Positions 1-12,312 of a stretch of 64,000 nucleotides of DNA are shown here, one piece after another; positions within the stretch are counted from its first letter, which is position 1, and the number at the start of each line of letters is the position of its first letter. Below the pieces are notes generated by a model. That model was not told the DNA's origin and ran no database searches. It saw only the letters and a list, made by a program, of their open reading frames with translations. A program made the position numbers and the translations under genes. Source of the stretch: Alligator mississippiensis (taxonomy: Eukaryota > Chordata > Crocodylia > Alligatoridae); the NCBI RefSeq assembly GCF_030867095.1, contig NC_081824.1, positions 119,110,162 to 119,174,161 on the forward strand, given 5' to 3'.

Positions 1-2560
1 GTATACCTGTGTGCTGTATAAAAAACAAGAGGACCACAGGTGATGAAAATCTCTATACTGGTATAACTTACTTGAAGCCAGTATAGTTACCCAGGAAAAG
101 ATCTTGGTTAAAACTGCACCAGTTTAAGTCAACTGTTGTACAGGTCATTTGTCCACTTCTATCCTTGAGATGTATTATTAAATGCAAACAGGCTCCCACA
201 CCATCTAGTGGCAAATCGTTGTAACAGCACAAACTGTGGCAGCCACCCCAAGCAGCATCAGTTCTGGATGTTTTTGCATGTCACTGATATCAATGATCAA
301 GGTTTTTGTCCCCATTGTACACCAGCTACAATAATCAAAACTCAAAACGGTATCAATTTCAGGTTCAAGAGGTCTTCAGAGCATCCAAACTTTCCTGATT
401 TTACTTCCTAAAAGTTGGTTGCCTTAAGAGTTAGGGACTTTGCTTGCCATGCTCAAGGGAAGCTAGGCACCTCCCCTTATTTGGAATTTACTCTTGGTTA
501 CCCTGACTTGATGCTGGCCACTCAAACTAGGTGAGACCTTTCCTTTCTCACAATAAACAGAAGGAGCTTGTAGTCTCTTTATAGGCATTGTCTCTACAAT
601 GTGGGATATGCAGGTTCAACTCTTGTCCTGTGCCTTATTTGGAAGGCAGGTTTTAACTCGTTTTCTCTCACCTAAGTGAGTGACTTCACCCCTGGGCTCT
701 AAGATGATTTATGCTTTTGCCACAATATGGAAACAATAAGTACAGCAAAGACTGGAGACTTGCTACCAGATTACAGATTGAGTGCTAGGTTATCTACTTA
801 CCTTTCCTGGCCAAATTAATATGCTGTTATTTTAAGTTCATATAAAGATTTTAAACATCATTTACTTCATGTGGTTGCTTTGGGGAGGGAGACTCTTGTG
901 GGGAGATATAGAACCAAACACAGGGTGTTCAGGTCTCAGTACCAAAAGGGAAGTTTTTGCATTGGACTATGCTAGAGGCATGTAAAAAGCTTGTCATGTT
1001 CCAGAAAATAACAAGCTGCTTGTTTTACTGCCTATAGCATTATAGTGGTCTTGCTTTTATAAGACTATTGGAGATGGTTTATTTATCTAAGAGTACCTCA
1101 TCATGTTTCTTTATTTTTATTCAGTTTGAATTATTTTACTTATAAAATCATAATAAAGTGAACAAATATAGTCAACTAATCCAGAGAAGACAAAAGAGCA
1201 AACAGAGCAGTTTTACCCATCTTTGGTGTAGAGGCTGAAGCTACAGGCTGCCGGTTACTCAAATGATACTTGGGCACTTAGTAGGATTTTTAACTCTCAC
1301 TATATGCCTAAGCAAGGTCCTAGCAATTCAAATTTCTCCTTCAATAAAATGTTGTGTTTTATCATATTGAGTAAGGAATGTATTTTACATTAGACCAAGA
1401 AAAATAATTTTGAAAAAAAGCTCTTCATGAGAGAGTATGGTTGTGTTCCTTTTCTGTGAGTCATTCTGCACTGAGTTAAATACAAACTGGTTCCTGGTTT
1501 CTATAGGACTAGGAACAGAAATTACACATAAACCAATATAAGTAATTGGAAACTGCTCCAAATCTGTAATGCAACAGAAGTTCAGTGCACATAAACCACT
1601 TTCAAAATGACTGATTTAAGGTAAATCTGGAGGGATGTAGTATCAGACGTGTCACAGCAGATACTCTTGTGATGCAGATATGTGAAAATCTCTACTTTCA
1701 TCAGGACGCAAGCTGCAGTTATACATCCTTCCTCTTAAACCACCTGGGTCCAGGAACTTACTAATTAGGATGGACACATTTGTAGTTAGAGAAATAAATG
1801 TTACATGAACACATTTTACAATAGTATGCATTGTTTTTGTGTGCAGAATGGCTTGTTCCTCATCTTTGTTCCTGATTCACAAAAACAAAAAAAATCCCTG
1901 GGAAAGGCCCTTGTTTCCAGACCTATGTTGTGAAAAACTCTGAGACTTTTGCAAGCTTCATAATATGCACCCCATGTTATGGCATATTGCATAAACTTTA
2001 TTCCATGTTTTATGTCATGCATTTTTATATAACCCTCTGTCCACTATGTCCTGTGACTTATTGTGTTAAGAGCATGCTCATAACCATACTATGCACTCTT
2101 TAATCAAAACACTCTACAAATGTGGGCAAGAATTTTCCCATTTTATAATTGGGGAAAACAAATCACAGACAAGATTAAGGGCCTTGGCCAGTGTCTCTAG
2201 TGGGTTATGGAATAGAGAAGATCCCACACAACTTACTGATTCGTTTGATGCACTGGCTGGGGAAATTTTTAGCTGCTTGCATGACTTCACAATGATTATA
2301 CTCTTAATTCATACAACACAATTTTATTTTAAAATTCTTTGCTACACATATAACACTGCTTAGCTTTAAGAAATACCACAAACATTAAGAACACAATAAC
2401 TACATATATCAGAAACAATGCTCCAAATGCACTTCCTTCCCAAACAATGGTATAAGAATTAGTATTACAAAAACAACTACAATTACAACTCAAAGTTAAA
2501 TTTGAATCAATACTATTATTTTTCATAATATACTTACAATCCTAGAATTCCGAGAAGCCA
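1..2560. other. AT-rich non-coding DNA, nothing recognised
   Basis: No exon, LINE or LTR signature was recognised on either strand. Open frames here are short and look like chance. The only oddity is a 65-codon minus-strand frame at 2329-2526 with a hydrophobic run, which is not supported by splice sites or homology I recognise. Confidence 0.5.
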
Positions 2561-2584
2561 AACACCTAAACATGATTTCATTCC

Positions 2585-2662
2585 TCAGTAGTACTATTTA
2601 ATGGGCTTGCCTCAGCAGTACGGTTCAATGGGCTCACCTCAGCAGTATGGTTCAATGGGCTG
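2585..2662. repeat. Short tandem repeat, about 2.9 copies of 27 bp
   Basis: Three imperfect copies of a unit containing the core TTCAATGGGCT (first copy TTTAATGGGCT), separated by CCTCAGCAGTA-like sequence. The following stretch to about 3030 (TTTTCGGGCGCTCCGTGG and onward) is unassigned and could be the remains of an LTR element, but I see no coding support. Confidence 0.55.
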
Positions 2663-3030
2663 GCCACAATACTGATAGGACTAAGTCCCCTTCCTTCAGT
2701 CCTTTTCGGGCGCTCCGTGGCTTCAGCGTGAACTAAGAGATTCGTGTTCACGGAGAGGGTGGTTCAGGTGATCAGTCTGATCCAGCCTACACTTGCGATT
2801 CTTCCTTCATTGATCTGCAAGTGAAGTTACCTCCAAATTGGGATAGTAGGTTACAGTTTTTATTGAGTGAGTTGCCATCTTGGGCCCCTCCTACCCAAAT
2901 CTGTCACTACTCCCAAATTTGGGCTCGGATCTTTCTTAACAGATTTCTGCTGGGTTCAGTTTCTTTGGGGAATTTCCACACCGCTGCAGTGACCTTTCTT
3001 TCCAATCTTTTCAAAGGCTCCTAGGGTTTG

Positions 3031-4060
3031 ATTTCTCAGAATGTGGGATGTTTGCTTAAGGGTCGTTTTATGTTAACCTTGTTAAAGGCCTCTAGAGATA
3101 AAATTCAAGAGTTAAGACTTTGAGCAAAGCCCGGACCTTCTGCACGTAGGCCAAAACAATGGCCTAGATAAGAAGATGAATCTTTGTCTTTTTCTAAACT
3201 GGCTAATGGGCAACTATTACAAACATTCAAACTATTACATTCAATATGACAGCCAGAGTGGCAGAATCAGGAATGGAAGATAGAGCAGCCTACAATTTGC
3301 TTTCACTTTAAGGCTAATGGCTACCTTCCCTAGCACTGGGAGTCACAAAAAGACACATCCTGTCATTCCCTGCCTCTTTTTCCCTGTTATCCCAGCCTTG
3401 GGGAGAATGTACTTCAGCCAGGTTAGAGGATCTGGGTTTCCTTTGATTTTGCAGCTTCTGTAGAAACATGAACACTTGCCCATAAATTTGAGTGACTAGC
3501 ATTAGCATTTTATTTATTGGAAAGAATGACTACCCTTTTTGCTGATGGTTTTGAAATGCAAAAGAGAGAATTGAATGCTGGCGAATTTTTAGGGGTTGTA
3601 CTCATAAAGAATGTGACTTGGGAGTCTTGTGTAACAGAATGATGAAGTACGTTTAATTTTCACAGTGGTGTGGAATTAAAGGCTGCCTGAACTTCTGCTA
3701 GAGGGAAAAAAGATCCGTTGAAATTGAGAGACACTTTTCACCATGTTTTATCATTTATTGCTAAGGGTAATTTGCTTTGAAGGCAAAGAGGTTTTGGATA
3801 AGTTGTGCCTACAACTAGTGATTTTTTTAGACCGAATACAGAAGATATATCATGAGCACAGAGATAATACATAAAAGCCAAGGATGAGATAATATAAAAT
3901 CTTAACTGGAATCAAAATTTTCATTCCAAAGGTAAAGAGAACTTAAATTTTAAAAAGTAGTAGTCACATGAGAGGTTTTTCTGTGTAGTTGACTAATTAA
4001 CTGCACAGTAAAAATCTCAGCATCTACACGTGTCCCTATTAGGGCACACAAAACTAATAA
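3031..4060. other. Non-coding DNA, nothing recognised
   Basis: No recognisable coding or repeat signature on either strand. Confidence 0.45.
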
Positions 4061-4061
4061 A

Positions 4062-4111
4062 CTCTACAGCAGGGTCGGACTTATAAATATAAGTCCAACC
4101 CTGCTGCAGAG
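4062..4111. repeat. Near-perfect 24-bp inverted repeat
   Basis: Left arm 4062-4085 and right arm 4088-4111 are reverse complements apart from two mismatches, with a 2-nt spacer. The shared core is GACTTATA/TATAAGTC flanked by CAGCAGGGT. It could be fused termini or a hairpin of a non-autonomous DNA transposon. 4112-4560 is GC-richer, unassigned sequence. Confidence 0.75.
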
Positions 4112-4602
4112 TATTTTTCATGTACAGCAGAGTGTGTGTAGACACTGACCAGCTGTCTGGGTCATGGGAGGCTTCAGTGCTGGGGCTGCCTGCTGGCTAG
4201 CTGTGTGCTGAAGCACTTTCATGCCCCAGCCAGCCCCTCCACAGCACATGGAGCCCGGTTGGAACAGCCCCAGGATGGCAGCCAATATCCTGAGCCACCT
4301 GCCTGCCGGGGCTGCTAGGACCCAGCTCAATGTGCTGTGGGCCGGTGCATGTGCAACCATATATCCAGGAGCTTCCAAGGGCATGCTTGCTGGCTCTATA
4401 GCTTTGGGGTTTCTACCTGCTGGCTACCTAAACAAAAGGTTGTAAGTTCAAGAGTAGATGAGGTCCCTATACTTAATGTGTGCAGGAGCATGCAAGAATT
4501 TTTACCCAGGTAAATGACAGGGGCTAGGACAGACTTAGAAACAAGGGGGCAGCATGGGCACCTACAGGAGGCCTCAAATGCCTCTACACAAATTCTCAAA
4601 GC

Positions 4603-5379
4603 ATGGGGAATATGCAGGAGGAACTCACCTTCCTACTAGTTAGGAAAAACCCAGACCTAGTGAGGCTCATGGAAACCTGGTGGGATTCTACCCACGACTG
4701 GGCAGTGGACATCAAGGGCTACAGGCTGTACAGGCAAGACAGAGCAGGGAAAAGAGGAGGGGGTGTAGAGCTATGCGTCAAAGAGCAATACATGTCCTCA
4801 GTGATCAGGATGGAGTCAGAGGAGGGGCAAACTGAGGTGCTCTGGGTAAGAATGCAGGGGGGGCATGGGGAAAGGGACTTGATAGTGGGCATCTGCTACA
4901 GACCACCTCATCAGGGGGATGAGCTGGACCTGGAATTCTCAGGTCAGCTCACAGAGGCTGTAAGGACAGGGCACGTGGTTGTCATGGGTGACCTAAACTA
5001 CCCAGACATCTTCTGGGAGGAGCAGTCAGCCAGGACCGACCACTCACGGAGGTTCCTAGCCAGGATACAGGACCTCCACCTGACCCAGGAGGTGCATAGT
5101 CCCACCAGGGGAAATGTCTTGCTGGACTCGGTCCTTGCCACAGGTGATGACCTGGTGTGGGGTTTGTGGGTCTCGACCACCTGGGCGACAGTGATCATCA
5201 CCTGCTGGAATTTACAGCACAGGGTGGTGAAAGCAAGCAGCAAGGCAGAGGTCCTTGATTTCAGGAGGGCTGACTTCTGTAAACTAAGAAGGTTAGTAGG
5301 AGAGGCATTGGGGTCTCGGAGCTTCAATGAGATGGGAGTCCAAGACGGGTGGTTGTTTCTCAAGGAGATGATCCTCTGA
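4603..5379 (+). pseudogene. CR1-A ORF2 endonuclease domain (relic)
   Basis: This 258-codon frame encodes an apurinic-like (APE) endonuclease as in CR1 ORF2, which nicks target DNA to prime reverse transcription. Visible motifs are METWWDSTHDW near residue 22 (the TETWW box), CYRPPHQGDELD near residue 98, and VVMGDLNYPDIFWEE near residue 125. The usual SDH catalytic region is degraded to VSTTWATVIITC. The frame ends in TGA at 5377-5379, and the same frame resumes immediately after it. The start methionine is internal; homology begins about 13 codons upstream. Confidence 0.85.
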
Positions 5380-5400
5380 GCTCAAAGGGAGTCAGTCCCA

Positions 5401-5703
5401 ATGTGCACCAAGGGGGGCAGGAGTGCCAAGAAACCCCCATGGCTTGGCAAAGGCATCCAGGGATGCCTAAGGGCAAAAAAGGAGGCGCACAAACAGTGGA
5501 AGCAAGGAGCTATCACCAAGGAGGAGTACACCTCCATTGCTCGGGACTGCAGGAAGGCTGTTAGGAAGGCCAAGGCAGAGATGGAGCTAGGGCTAGTGAC
5601 CAGACTTAAGGAAAATAAAAAGTCCTTTTTCAAATACATAGGAAGTAAGAAGAAGACACCAAGTAATATGGGCCCCTACAGGATAGGTTTGGCAATCTGG
5701 TGA
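5401..5703 (+). pseudogene. CR1-A ORF2 inter-domain segment (relic)
   Basis: A 100-codon frame in register with the endonuclease fragment. It covers the basic linker between endonuclease and RT (PPWLGKGIQGCLRAKKEAHK, then the EYTSIARDCRKAVRKAK region, then KSFFKYIGSKKK), which matches the corresponding part of the CR1 copy at 51217-52710. A frame change occurs at about 5700. Confidence 0.8.
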
Positions 5704-5854
5704 CTGCGGCAAACAAAAAAGCTGACCTCTTTAACAAATTCTTTGCCTCCATATTCCTGAATAGGGACCGGGACATCTTGCCCACTAGAATTGCTGATGG
5801 ACCCAGGGGAGGCATCGCCATGCTTAGGGTCAGGGATGCCTAGTTAGGGAACCT

Positions 5855-6712
5855 TTGGAGGGGCTGGACCTATTTAAATCAGTAGATCCAGATGCTCTTC
5901 ACCCAAGGGTGCTGAGGGAATTGGCGGGGGTCATAGTGGGGCCCCTGGCATGGCTCTATGAGCACTTGTGGGGCACTGGCCAGGTATCAGAAGATTGGAA
6001 AAGGGCCAATGTGGTCCGCATTTGCAAGAAGGGGTGAAAGGAGGACCCTAGCAATTACAGGCCAATCAGTCTTACCTTGGTTCTTGGGAAGACCTTTGAG
6101 AAAATCATCAAGGAGCACATCTGCAAGGGCCCAGCAGGGGAGGTAATGCTCAGGGGCAACCAACATGGGTTCATTGAGGCAAGTCCTGCCGGACTAACCT
6201 TGTTTCTTTTTATGATCAGGTCACAAAGTCCCTGGATGTGGGTGTTGGGGTAGATGTCGTCTTCCTGGACTTTAAGAAGGCCTTTGACACGGTTTCTCAC
6301 CGCATTCTCTTAAAAAAATCTTGGTGACTGTGGCATTGATGCCAGTCAGATGGGTGGCAAACTGGCTAGATGGTCGCACCCAGAGAGTGGTGGTGGATGG
6401 GTCATTTTCGACCTGCTCGGATGTGGGCAGTGGAGTCCCCCAGGGCTTGGTCCTGGGGCCTGTAGTGTTCAACATCTTTATCAGCGATCTGGATGTGGGT
6501 GTGGAATGTACACTGTCCAAATTCGCTGACAACACCAAGTTGTGGGGCAAGGTGGACACGCTGGAGGGGAGGGACAGAATCCAGCTAGATCTAGACAGGT
6601 TCCAGATGTGGGCAGATGAGAATAGGATGGAATTCAACACAGACAAGTGCAAGGTGCTGCATGTAGGGAGAAGGAACCAGCAACACGTATAAGCTGGGGA
6701 ACTCTTTTGTTC
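5855..6712 (+). pseudogene. CR1-A ORF2 reverse transcriptase (relic)
   Basis: The RT domain is spread over several frames. 5855-6037 carries DALHPRVLRELA and the EDWKRANVV block. About 6200-6300 carries the [11 protein letters not shown] box. 6321-6692 (123 codons) carries GVPQGLVLGPVVFNIFISDL and LSKFADNTKL, then a DKCKVLHVGRRN tail. The catalytic box reads FADN instead of FADD, so a metal-binding Asp is lost. Non-functional. Confidence 0.85.
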
Positions 6713-6715
6713 CAC

Positions 6716-7325
6716 TGAAATCTTGGAGTGTATCTCATTCTATGTGCCTCACCACAGATGGGTAGCTTTGTTTCAAAGAAAGTGTGACCAACATTCACTC
6801 TTTTCAAAACTGGTCAGAACAAAAACAAGCTTTTGGTCTTTGTGGGGTCATGAGCCATCTTTCTGCTTTTGAGGCAGCAAGATTTCAAAGGTGAAAAAAA
6901 AAAAAGACGTATTAGGCAGACATGCAAGAAAAGAAATCAAATTATGGACCAGCTCATAAAGGGTTACATATAGTAACTGAAAAAATATAGTTTCCAATGA
7001 AAAAATAATAATAATTAGAAATAAAAATTCTGTTTGAGGCGCTTTTGTTATATACCATGTGTACACACACACACACAGATTCTTATTTTACATTTTATCT
7101 GGTTCTTTATAAGTTATTCTGTCTTTTACTGTGAACTACCTTGAGCCTTTTTGGAGAAGGGCAGCATAAAAATCACATCAGTCAACACATAAAGATACTG
7201 TACTGTTGTATGATGGGAATAGAGGAAAAAGTTGCACTACTCCTATTTTGCCACAGAGTGTCACTCTAGTTTCATGCTTTGTTTAGCTGTCCTGGTAGTT
7301 AATTAGATTGCTTAGATAGGATCGG
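6716..7325. other. Non-coding DNA with short (CA)n at 7060-7078
   Basis: No gene or element recognised. A short CA run and A/T-rich sequence are present. Confidence 0.45.
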
Positions 7326-7630
7326 GCCTCATAGGAAAGTAGGGCTGGGAGGAACCTCATGAGATCACCTAGTCCAGTCCCCAGATCTAGGCAGGAGTAT
7401 CTGTGACTAAACTATTCCAGCCAAGTGTCTGTCCAACTGGCCCTTGAAAATTTCCAGGGATAGAGATTCCACAACTTCTCTGTTCCAAGGTTTGACCACC
7501 AAGGCTCACAGTTAGAAAGTTCCTCTTAATCTCCAGTCTAAATTTCCTCTGCTTCGTCTTGAGGCCATTGCTCGTCATCCTGTCCCCTGTGGTCACAGAG
7601 AAAAGCCCACTTCCATTCCTGCTCTGTTCA
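7326..7630 (-). mobile_element. CR1 3' tail fragment
   Basis: Read on the minus strand this ends in the conserved CR1 tail; on the plus strand it shows AAAGTAGGGCTGGGAGGAAC, followed by the CTAGTCCAGTCCCC block. The RT C-terminal codons are decayed. It abuts a second CR1 tail. Confidence 0.85.
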
Positions 7631-7960
7631 GGTATTTCCTAGATTTCCTAGACAGTAGGGCTGGAAGGGACCTTGGAAGATCGTTAAGTCCAGCCCCCTG
7701 ACCGAGGAGCAAGAAGTCAGCTGGGGTAATAGGATCCCAGCAAGATAAGCATCCAAATTTCTCTTGAAGGTGTTCAATGTAGGTACTTGAACCTTCTCCG
7801 GTGGGACTTACCAGCTGATAGATGGTGCACTCCAGGGGTGGCAGTGGGGGTGCTTCAACTAAAGCTTGTTCACCATTTTGAAGCACGGGGATACCAACAC
7901 ATGAAACAGTACCTCCTTCTTCCAATGTACTCCAACAGAGTTAAAAGGTGAGGCCTTATT
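7631..7960 (-). mobile_element. Second CR1 3' tail fragment
   Basis: On the plus strand this begins with AGACAGTAGGGCTGGAAGGG and continues with the AAGTCCAGCCCCCTG block. It is a second 5'-truncated CR1, in the same orientation as and adjoining the preceding fragment. The upstream boundary at about 7960 is approximate. Confidence 0.8.
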
Positions 7961-9290
7961 TTTTCCTGATCAGTACTCTGTAAAAACTGTCAGGTTGGGT
8001 ATTTCCTTACAATGCCTAATAACCCAATAATTATTATTTAAAAAAAACCTCTGGTACTTCTCCTTTGCAAGAGTCTCATATACAAGGGTAGGATTTCCCC
8101 AGGGTGATAATAACTGGTAGCATTGTCAAGATATGGACAAAAGTTTTGCTTTCTGCCCATCCTGATGAGTCGTTTGTTGATTCTGCCTGTATTCTGACAC
8201 AGGGCAGTTCATACTGGTCAGACATTTCTAGAGTTAGGTTACATGAACTCTCAATTGTATACCAGAAGCCAGGTCTGTTGAGTCACTGATGATAACTACA
8301 TCTGCATATTTGAACAAACAAACAAAAAAATCCCTGAGAAAGGCCCTTGTTTCTCTAGGCTCTTGTCCTAGATTCTTAACTGAATACAATTTGAAACACA
8401 GAGGGCTCAGCCCTGCAATAGGAAATTGATGTTTCTAGTAAGGCAAACTAAATGAACTAGACTGTGGGTCAATGCTATCCCATTGGAAGATCTGGTTTTA
8501 AAGGAAGTTCAGAAAACCCACCTATAATGCCAAGGGCATGACAAGTGTAGTTTTCCTCCTGTACAGACATTCCTAAAGATTGCAGGCCCCCAACCTAGCC
8601 CATACATAGTCTTCCCTTTCAGTGTTTTCCATTAATTGCTTTTAAATCGGTTGAAATTTGAACTATTTTAGCCACTATTTCAGTTGCAGGCACTGAGTTT
8701 CACAGTTCAGGAGGGTAATGCATCTGCAAGTAGACGTGTGATTTTCAGATATAACTCTGTTCCTTTACCTTTTTGTTTAAAGACAAGCCCTGAAAGGAGG
8801 AAGATAATTTACTTCCACCTGTGGCATTTAGAGCTAGAGTTAACAGACCCACTGAGAATGCATACATTTTTGTTGCACTAAATAAGGGTGCAGACAGATG
8901 TGACATGAACTGTTCCAAGAATGTTATTGGTGGGAACTGTTTCACAATTGTCCCTGGACAGAAATGTCCACACGTACGCTGCTAAGGGGTCTAAGTAGAA
9001 CTCATATCTTTTAGGAATTGCACTGATGTCAAAACGCCACCAGGAGGTGATAAGAGTACCCAGACCATCATGCAGCAAACAAAGGGCAGCAAACAGAGAA
9101 GGAATTTGCCTAGCCCTAGGGAGTTCTCCCCAAGAGGTAACCAGGGAGCAAGAGACTGTGAATATCCACGCATGTGTGTGTGTGTGTGGGGGGGGGGTAA
9201 GAACCCTGGTGTGGGTGTTTGGTGTGCAGGTTCTTGTGGTGTGTCTTCTCCCTCTTTTTTTTTTATCCTTATAGCATAGGTGTGCCCCAA
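7961..9290. other. Non-coding DNA; GT/G-rich low complexity near 9172-9197
   Basis: No gene recognised. Overlapping frames at 8878-9663 on the minus strand are shadows of the CR1-B sequence and of the GT-rich tract. Confidence 0.45.
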
Positions 9291-9329
9291 GGAGCAAAGG
9301 AGGCACAAATGAAATCTGAGTCAGTGGTT

Positions 9330-10190
9330 GTGGCCTGCATGGGATGTGCCATGTTTGACCTTCCCAGAGGGTCAAGAGCAGTTCATCTGCACCAAGTGTA
9401 AACTGGAGGAGAAGATTCACAGATTGGAAGGACAGGTATCCATACTGTATTGCATCCAGGACCAGGAAGATTATTTGGACAAAAGTTATGAGAGGCTGGC
9501 CCTGGAGGGGCCAAAGGGCAATGAGGAGAAGTGGCAGCATGTGACTACTCAAAGAAGGAGGGCCCCCAGAATTGAAGAAGAGTGGATTGAAGTCAGCAAC
9601 TGCTTTCAAACACTGCAATGAAGCTGCTGAGGAAGAGGCAGAGGAGAGGACATCTGCAGGCATCAGTCAGAGAAGGCAGCAGCTTAGAGAGCAGAAAGTG
9701 CAAGCCCTCAAGGACAGGTGCTCCAGGACCACTGCACCAAAAAGGAAGAGAGGAGTGGTGGTAGTTGGTGACTCTCTTCTGGAGGGGACAGAGACACGAA
9801 TTTGTCATTCAGGTGTGCTGCCTGCCTGTAGCCTGAATTCAGGCTGTCACAGTGTCTGCCAAAGCTCATCCATCCTTTGGATCACTACCTCATCCTGCTT
9901 GTCTATGTAGGCACCAATGATACTGCCAGGAATGACACAGACCAGATCAGATGTGACTATGAGGCTCTTGGCAGGAGGATTAAGGGGCTTGGAGCACAAG
10001 TGGTGTTCTCATCAATCCTTCCTGTGGAAGGCAGGGGTCCAGGCAGAGACCATTGTAGTGTGGAAGTGAATGCATGGATGAGATGGTGGTGTTGACATGA
10101 AGGCTGCAGCTTCTTTGACAACAAGTGAATCTTTTTGGGAAGAGGGCTGCTATCAAGAGATAGGATCCATCTGATGAGAATGGGGAAGAG
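9330..10190 (+). pseudogene. CR1-B ORF1 relic with SGNH/GDSL esterase
   Basis: The N-terminal part shows spaced cysteines (CMGCAMF and CTKCKLEEK) and a short coiled-coil-like LEGQVSIL segment. The downstream part shows VVVVGDSLLEGTE (the GDS nucleophile block) and YVGTNDTARND (the GTND block), then VVFSSILPVEGRG. These are hallmarks of the esterase domain known in CR1-family ORF1 proteins, which have nucleic-acid-chaperone and lipid-esterase associations. The frames are split between 9328-9621, 9572-9910 and 9877-10095. The C-terminal catalytic His region is not convincingly preserved. Confidence 0.8.
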
Positions 10191-10429
10191 CATCTTTAGC
10201 TGTCATCTGGTCAACCTAATAAGGGGGGCTTTAAACTAGGTTTAATGGGGATCGTGATCAAAAATCACCAGCAACAGAGCATGTGGTCCAGAGGGGAAAG
10301 AACTCAAAGAACCAACTCAACTCTGGGAAAGGGCCAGAGAACTCCAGGACTGCAACAAGTGGCACAAAAACGAAGTGAGGAGGTTAAAATGCAAAATACA
10401 TCTGATGCATGTATACAAATCTGAGAAGT

Positions 10430-11030
10430 ATGAGGGAATAAACAAGATGAGTTGGAAGCTGCAGCCTGTGAAAAGAACTATGATCTGATTGGCATCACTG
10501 AGACTTGGTAGGGCAGCTGTTATGACTGGAATATGAACGTCAAGGGTTACACTCTGTTTCAGAAGGACAGGGTTGATAGAAAAGGTGGTGGTGTTGCCTT
10601 GTATGTCAAAAACACATAGACTTGTTTCCTGGTTCAGGAGGAAGAAGACAGCAAAGCAGAATGCATTTGGGTAGAGATGAAAAGTAAAAGAAGTGGCACC
10701 AATATAATGGTGGGGATTTATTATAGGCCACCTAATCAGGAAGAGGAGGTGGAGGAGGCACTTTTCAAGCAGGTGACAAATCTATTCAAAAGTTATGGGA
10801 TGGTACTGATGGGAGAATTGAATTTTCCAGATAGTGCAGACACATAAAATATCAAGCCAATTCCTAACTTGTCTGGAGGACAACTTTCTTTTCCAGAAAG
10901 TGGAGGATACAACTAGGAAATCATCTATCTTGGATCTTGTCCTGACCAGCAGGGAAGAACTGGTGAAGGATGGGAAGGTGATGGGTAACTTGGGAGGAAG
11001 CTATCAAGATATGCTAGAAATCTAGATCTT
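10430..11030 (+). pseudogene. CR1-B ORF2 endonuclease relic
   Basis: Across frameshifts one reads an ITETW-like box (10498), a VKGYTLFQKDR block, GGGVALYVKN, then a YYRPPNQEEE block and the GELNFPDS block (GDLN changed to GELN) near 10810. The last frame, 10834-11025, continues with LDLVLTSREELVKDGKVMGNL, the end of the domain. Several stops are present. Confidence 0.75.
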
Positions 11031-11039
11031 GAGACAGGG

Positions 11040-12310
11040 AAGGCATGAAGTCAGCAAGATTAGGATGCAGTTAGGATGCAATTACGTTTCAAAAAGGAGG
11101 ATTTCATCCAACTTAAGGAGCTAATAGGCATGGTGACATAGGAGGATAGATTGAAGGATAAAGGCATCCATGAGGTCTGGGAGCTTTTATGGGGCACAGT
11201 ATTGGAAGCCTAACAAAAAACTGTCTTGACACAAAGCACAAGAAGAATGGCAAGAGACCAATGTGGCTGCACAAGGAGTTCCTAAGATGTCTCAAATGCA
11301 AAAGGAAAGCATACAGGCAAAGGAAGAATGGGCAAGATCACTGAGGACACAGACCAGGAAATAGCAAGAACCTGCAGGGACAGAATCAGTAAGGGAAAGA
11401 TAAAGAATGAGCTGCACCTGGCAAAGAAGGTTAAGGGCAAGAAGAGGTTCTATAACTATGTTGGCCAGAGAAGAAGGACCAAAGAAGCTGTGGGGCCTCC
11501 GTTAATAAGCCAGAAGGAACTCCTAACTAAAGATACAAAGAAGGCAGATCTACTCAACAGCTACTTTGGCTCAGTCTTCACAAAGAAATGAAGCTGCCTG
11601 TCACCTAATAGGAATTATCTGGGTAAGAAAGGGGGCAAGCTGAGGAAGGAGATAATGAAAAAGACTGTCAGAGAGCTTCTGTTGGATCTGAATGCATTCA
11701 AGTTGGCTGAGCCAGATGAGCTTCATCCCAGGGTCCTGAACTGGAAGAGGAGATCTTGGAGCCATTGGCAATTATCTTCATGAAGTTGTGGAAGATGGGC
11801 CAGGTACTAGAGGACTGAAAAGGGGCCAGCCTCTTCAAAAAAAGGCAAGGAAGAGGACCCAGGGAACTATAGACTAGTTTGCCTCAGCTCAATACGTGGG
11901 AAGTTACTGGAGCATATCCTAAGGAAGGCCATTTGGAAGCATCTGGAAGAGGAAAGGCTGATCACAAGCAGCCAGCATGGATTTATGAAAAATAAATTGT
12001 CAAACAAACCTGATCTCTTCCTTTGACAAAGTAACTACTTGGGTAGATGAAGGGAATGCCTGTAGATATAGTGTATCTGGACTTCAGAAAGGCGTTTGAC
12101 AAGGCCATGCATAACCTTCTCATTAAAAAATTGGAGAAATGAGGCCTGGATGAAACTGCTCCAAGGTGGATAGATAACTGGCTCAATAGCTGAATTATTC
12201 ATGGTTCCATGTTAGAAGGACAGCAGGTTCTAAGTGGAGTCCCAAAAGGGTCTTTCCTGGACCCAGTGCTGTTCAGCATTTTTATTAGCAATTTGGATGC
12301 TAGCATAGAA
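11040..12310 (+). pseudogene. CR1-B ORF2 linker and RT relic, 5' part
   Basis: The linker is seen in 11328-11591 (KKVKGKKRFYNYVGQRRR, then DLLNSYFGSVFTKK). RT blocks follow with multiple frame changes: the DELHP-like block (about 11715), EDPGNYRLVCLSS-like (11855), SSQHGFMK-like (11970), [13 protein letters not shown] (12070) and SGVPKGSFLDPVLFSIFISNLDA-like (12235). The reading breaks off at the nested CR1 insertion. Confidence 0.75.
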
Positions 12311-12312
12311 AG

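Larger units (their letters stand above)
4565..6715 (+). mobile_element. CR1 LINE copy A, truncated at both ends
   Basis: A CR1-clade non-LTR retrotransposon in plus orientation. It enters in the endonuclease domain at GLKCLYTN-like codons and stops shortly after the RT palm/thumb (QQHVYKLGN-like). It therefore lacks ORF1, the C-terminal tail and the CR1 3' end. Its frames match the better-preserved CR1 copy at 50512-53640 on the other strand. Frameshifts and stops make it non-functional. Confidence 0.9.

Noticed and set aside
2329..2526. Minus-strand frame with a hydrophobic, membrane-like segment
   Set aside because: Short, AT-rich and without splice-site or homology support; hydrophobic stretches are common in random AT-rich frames.
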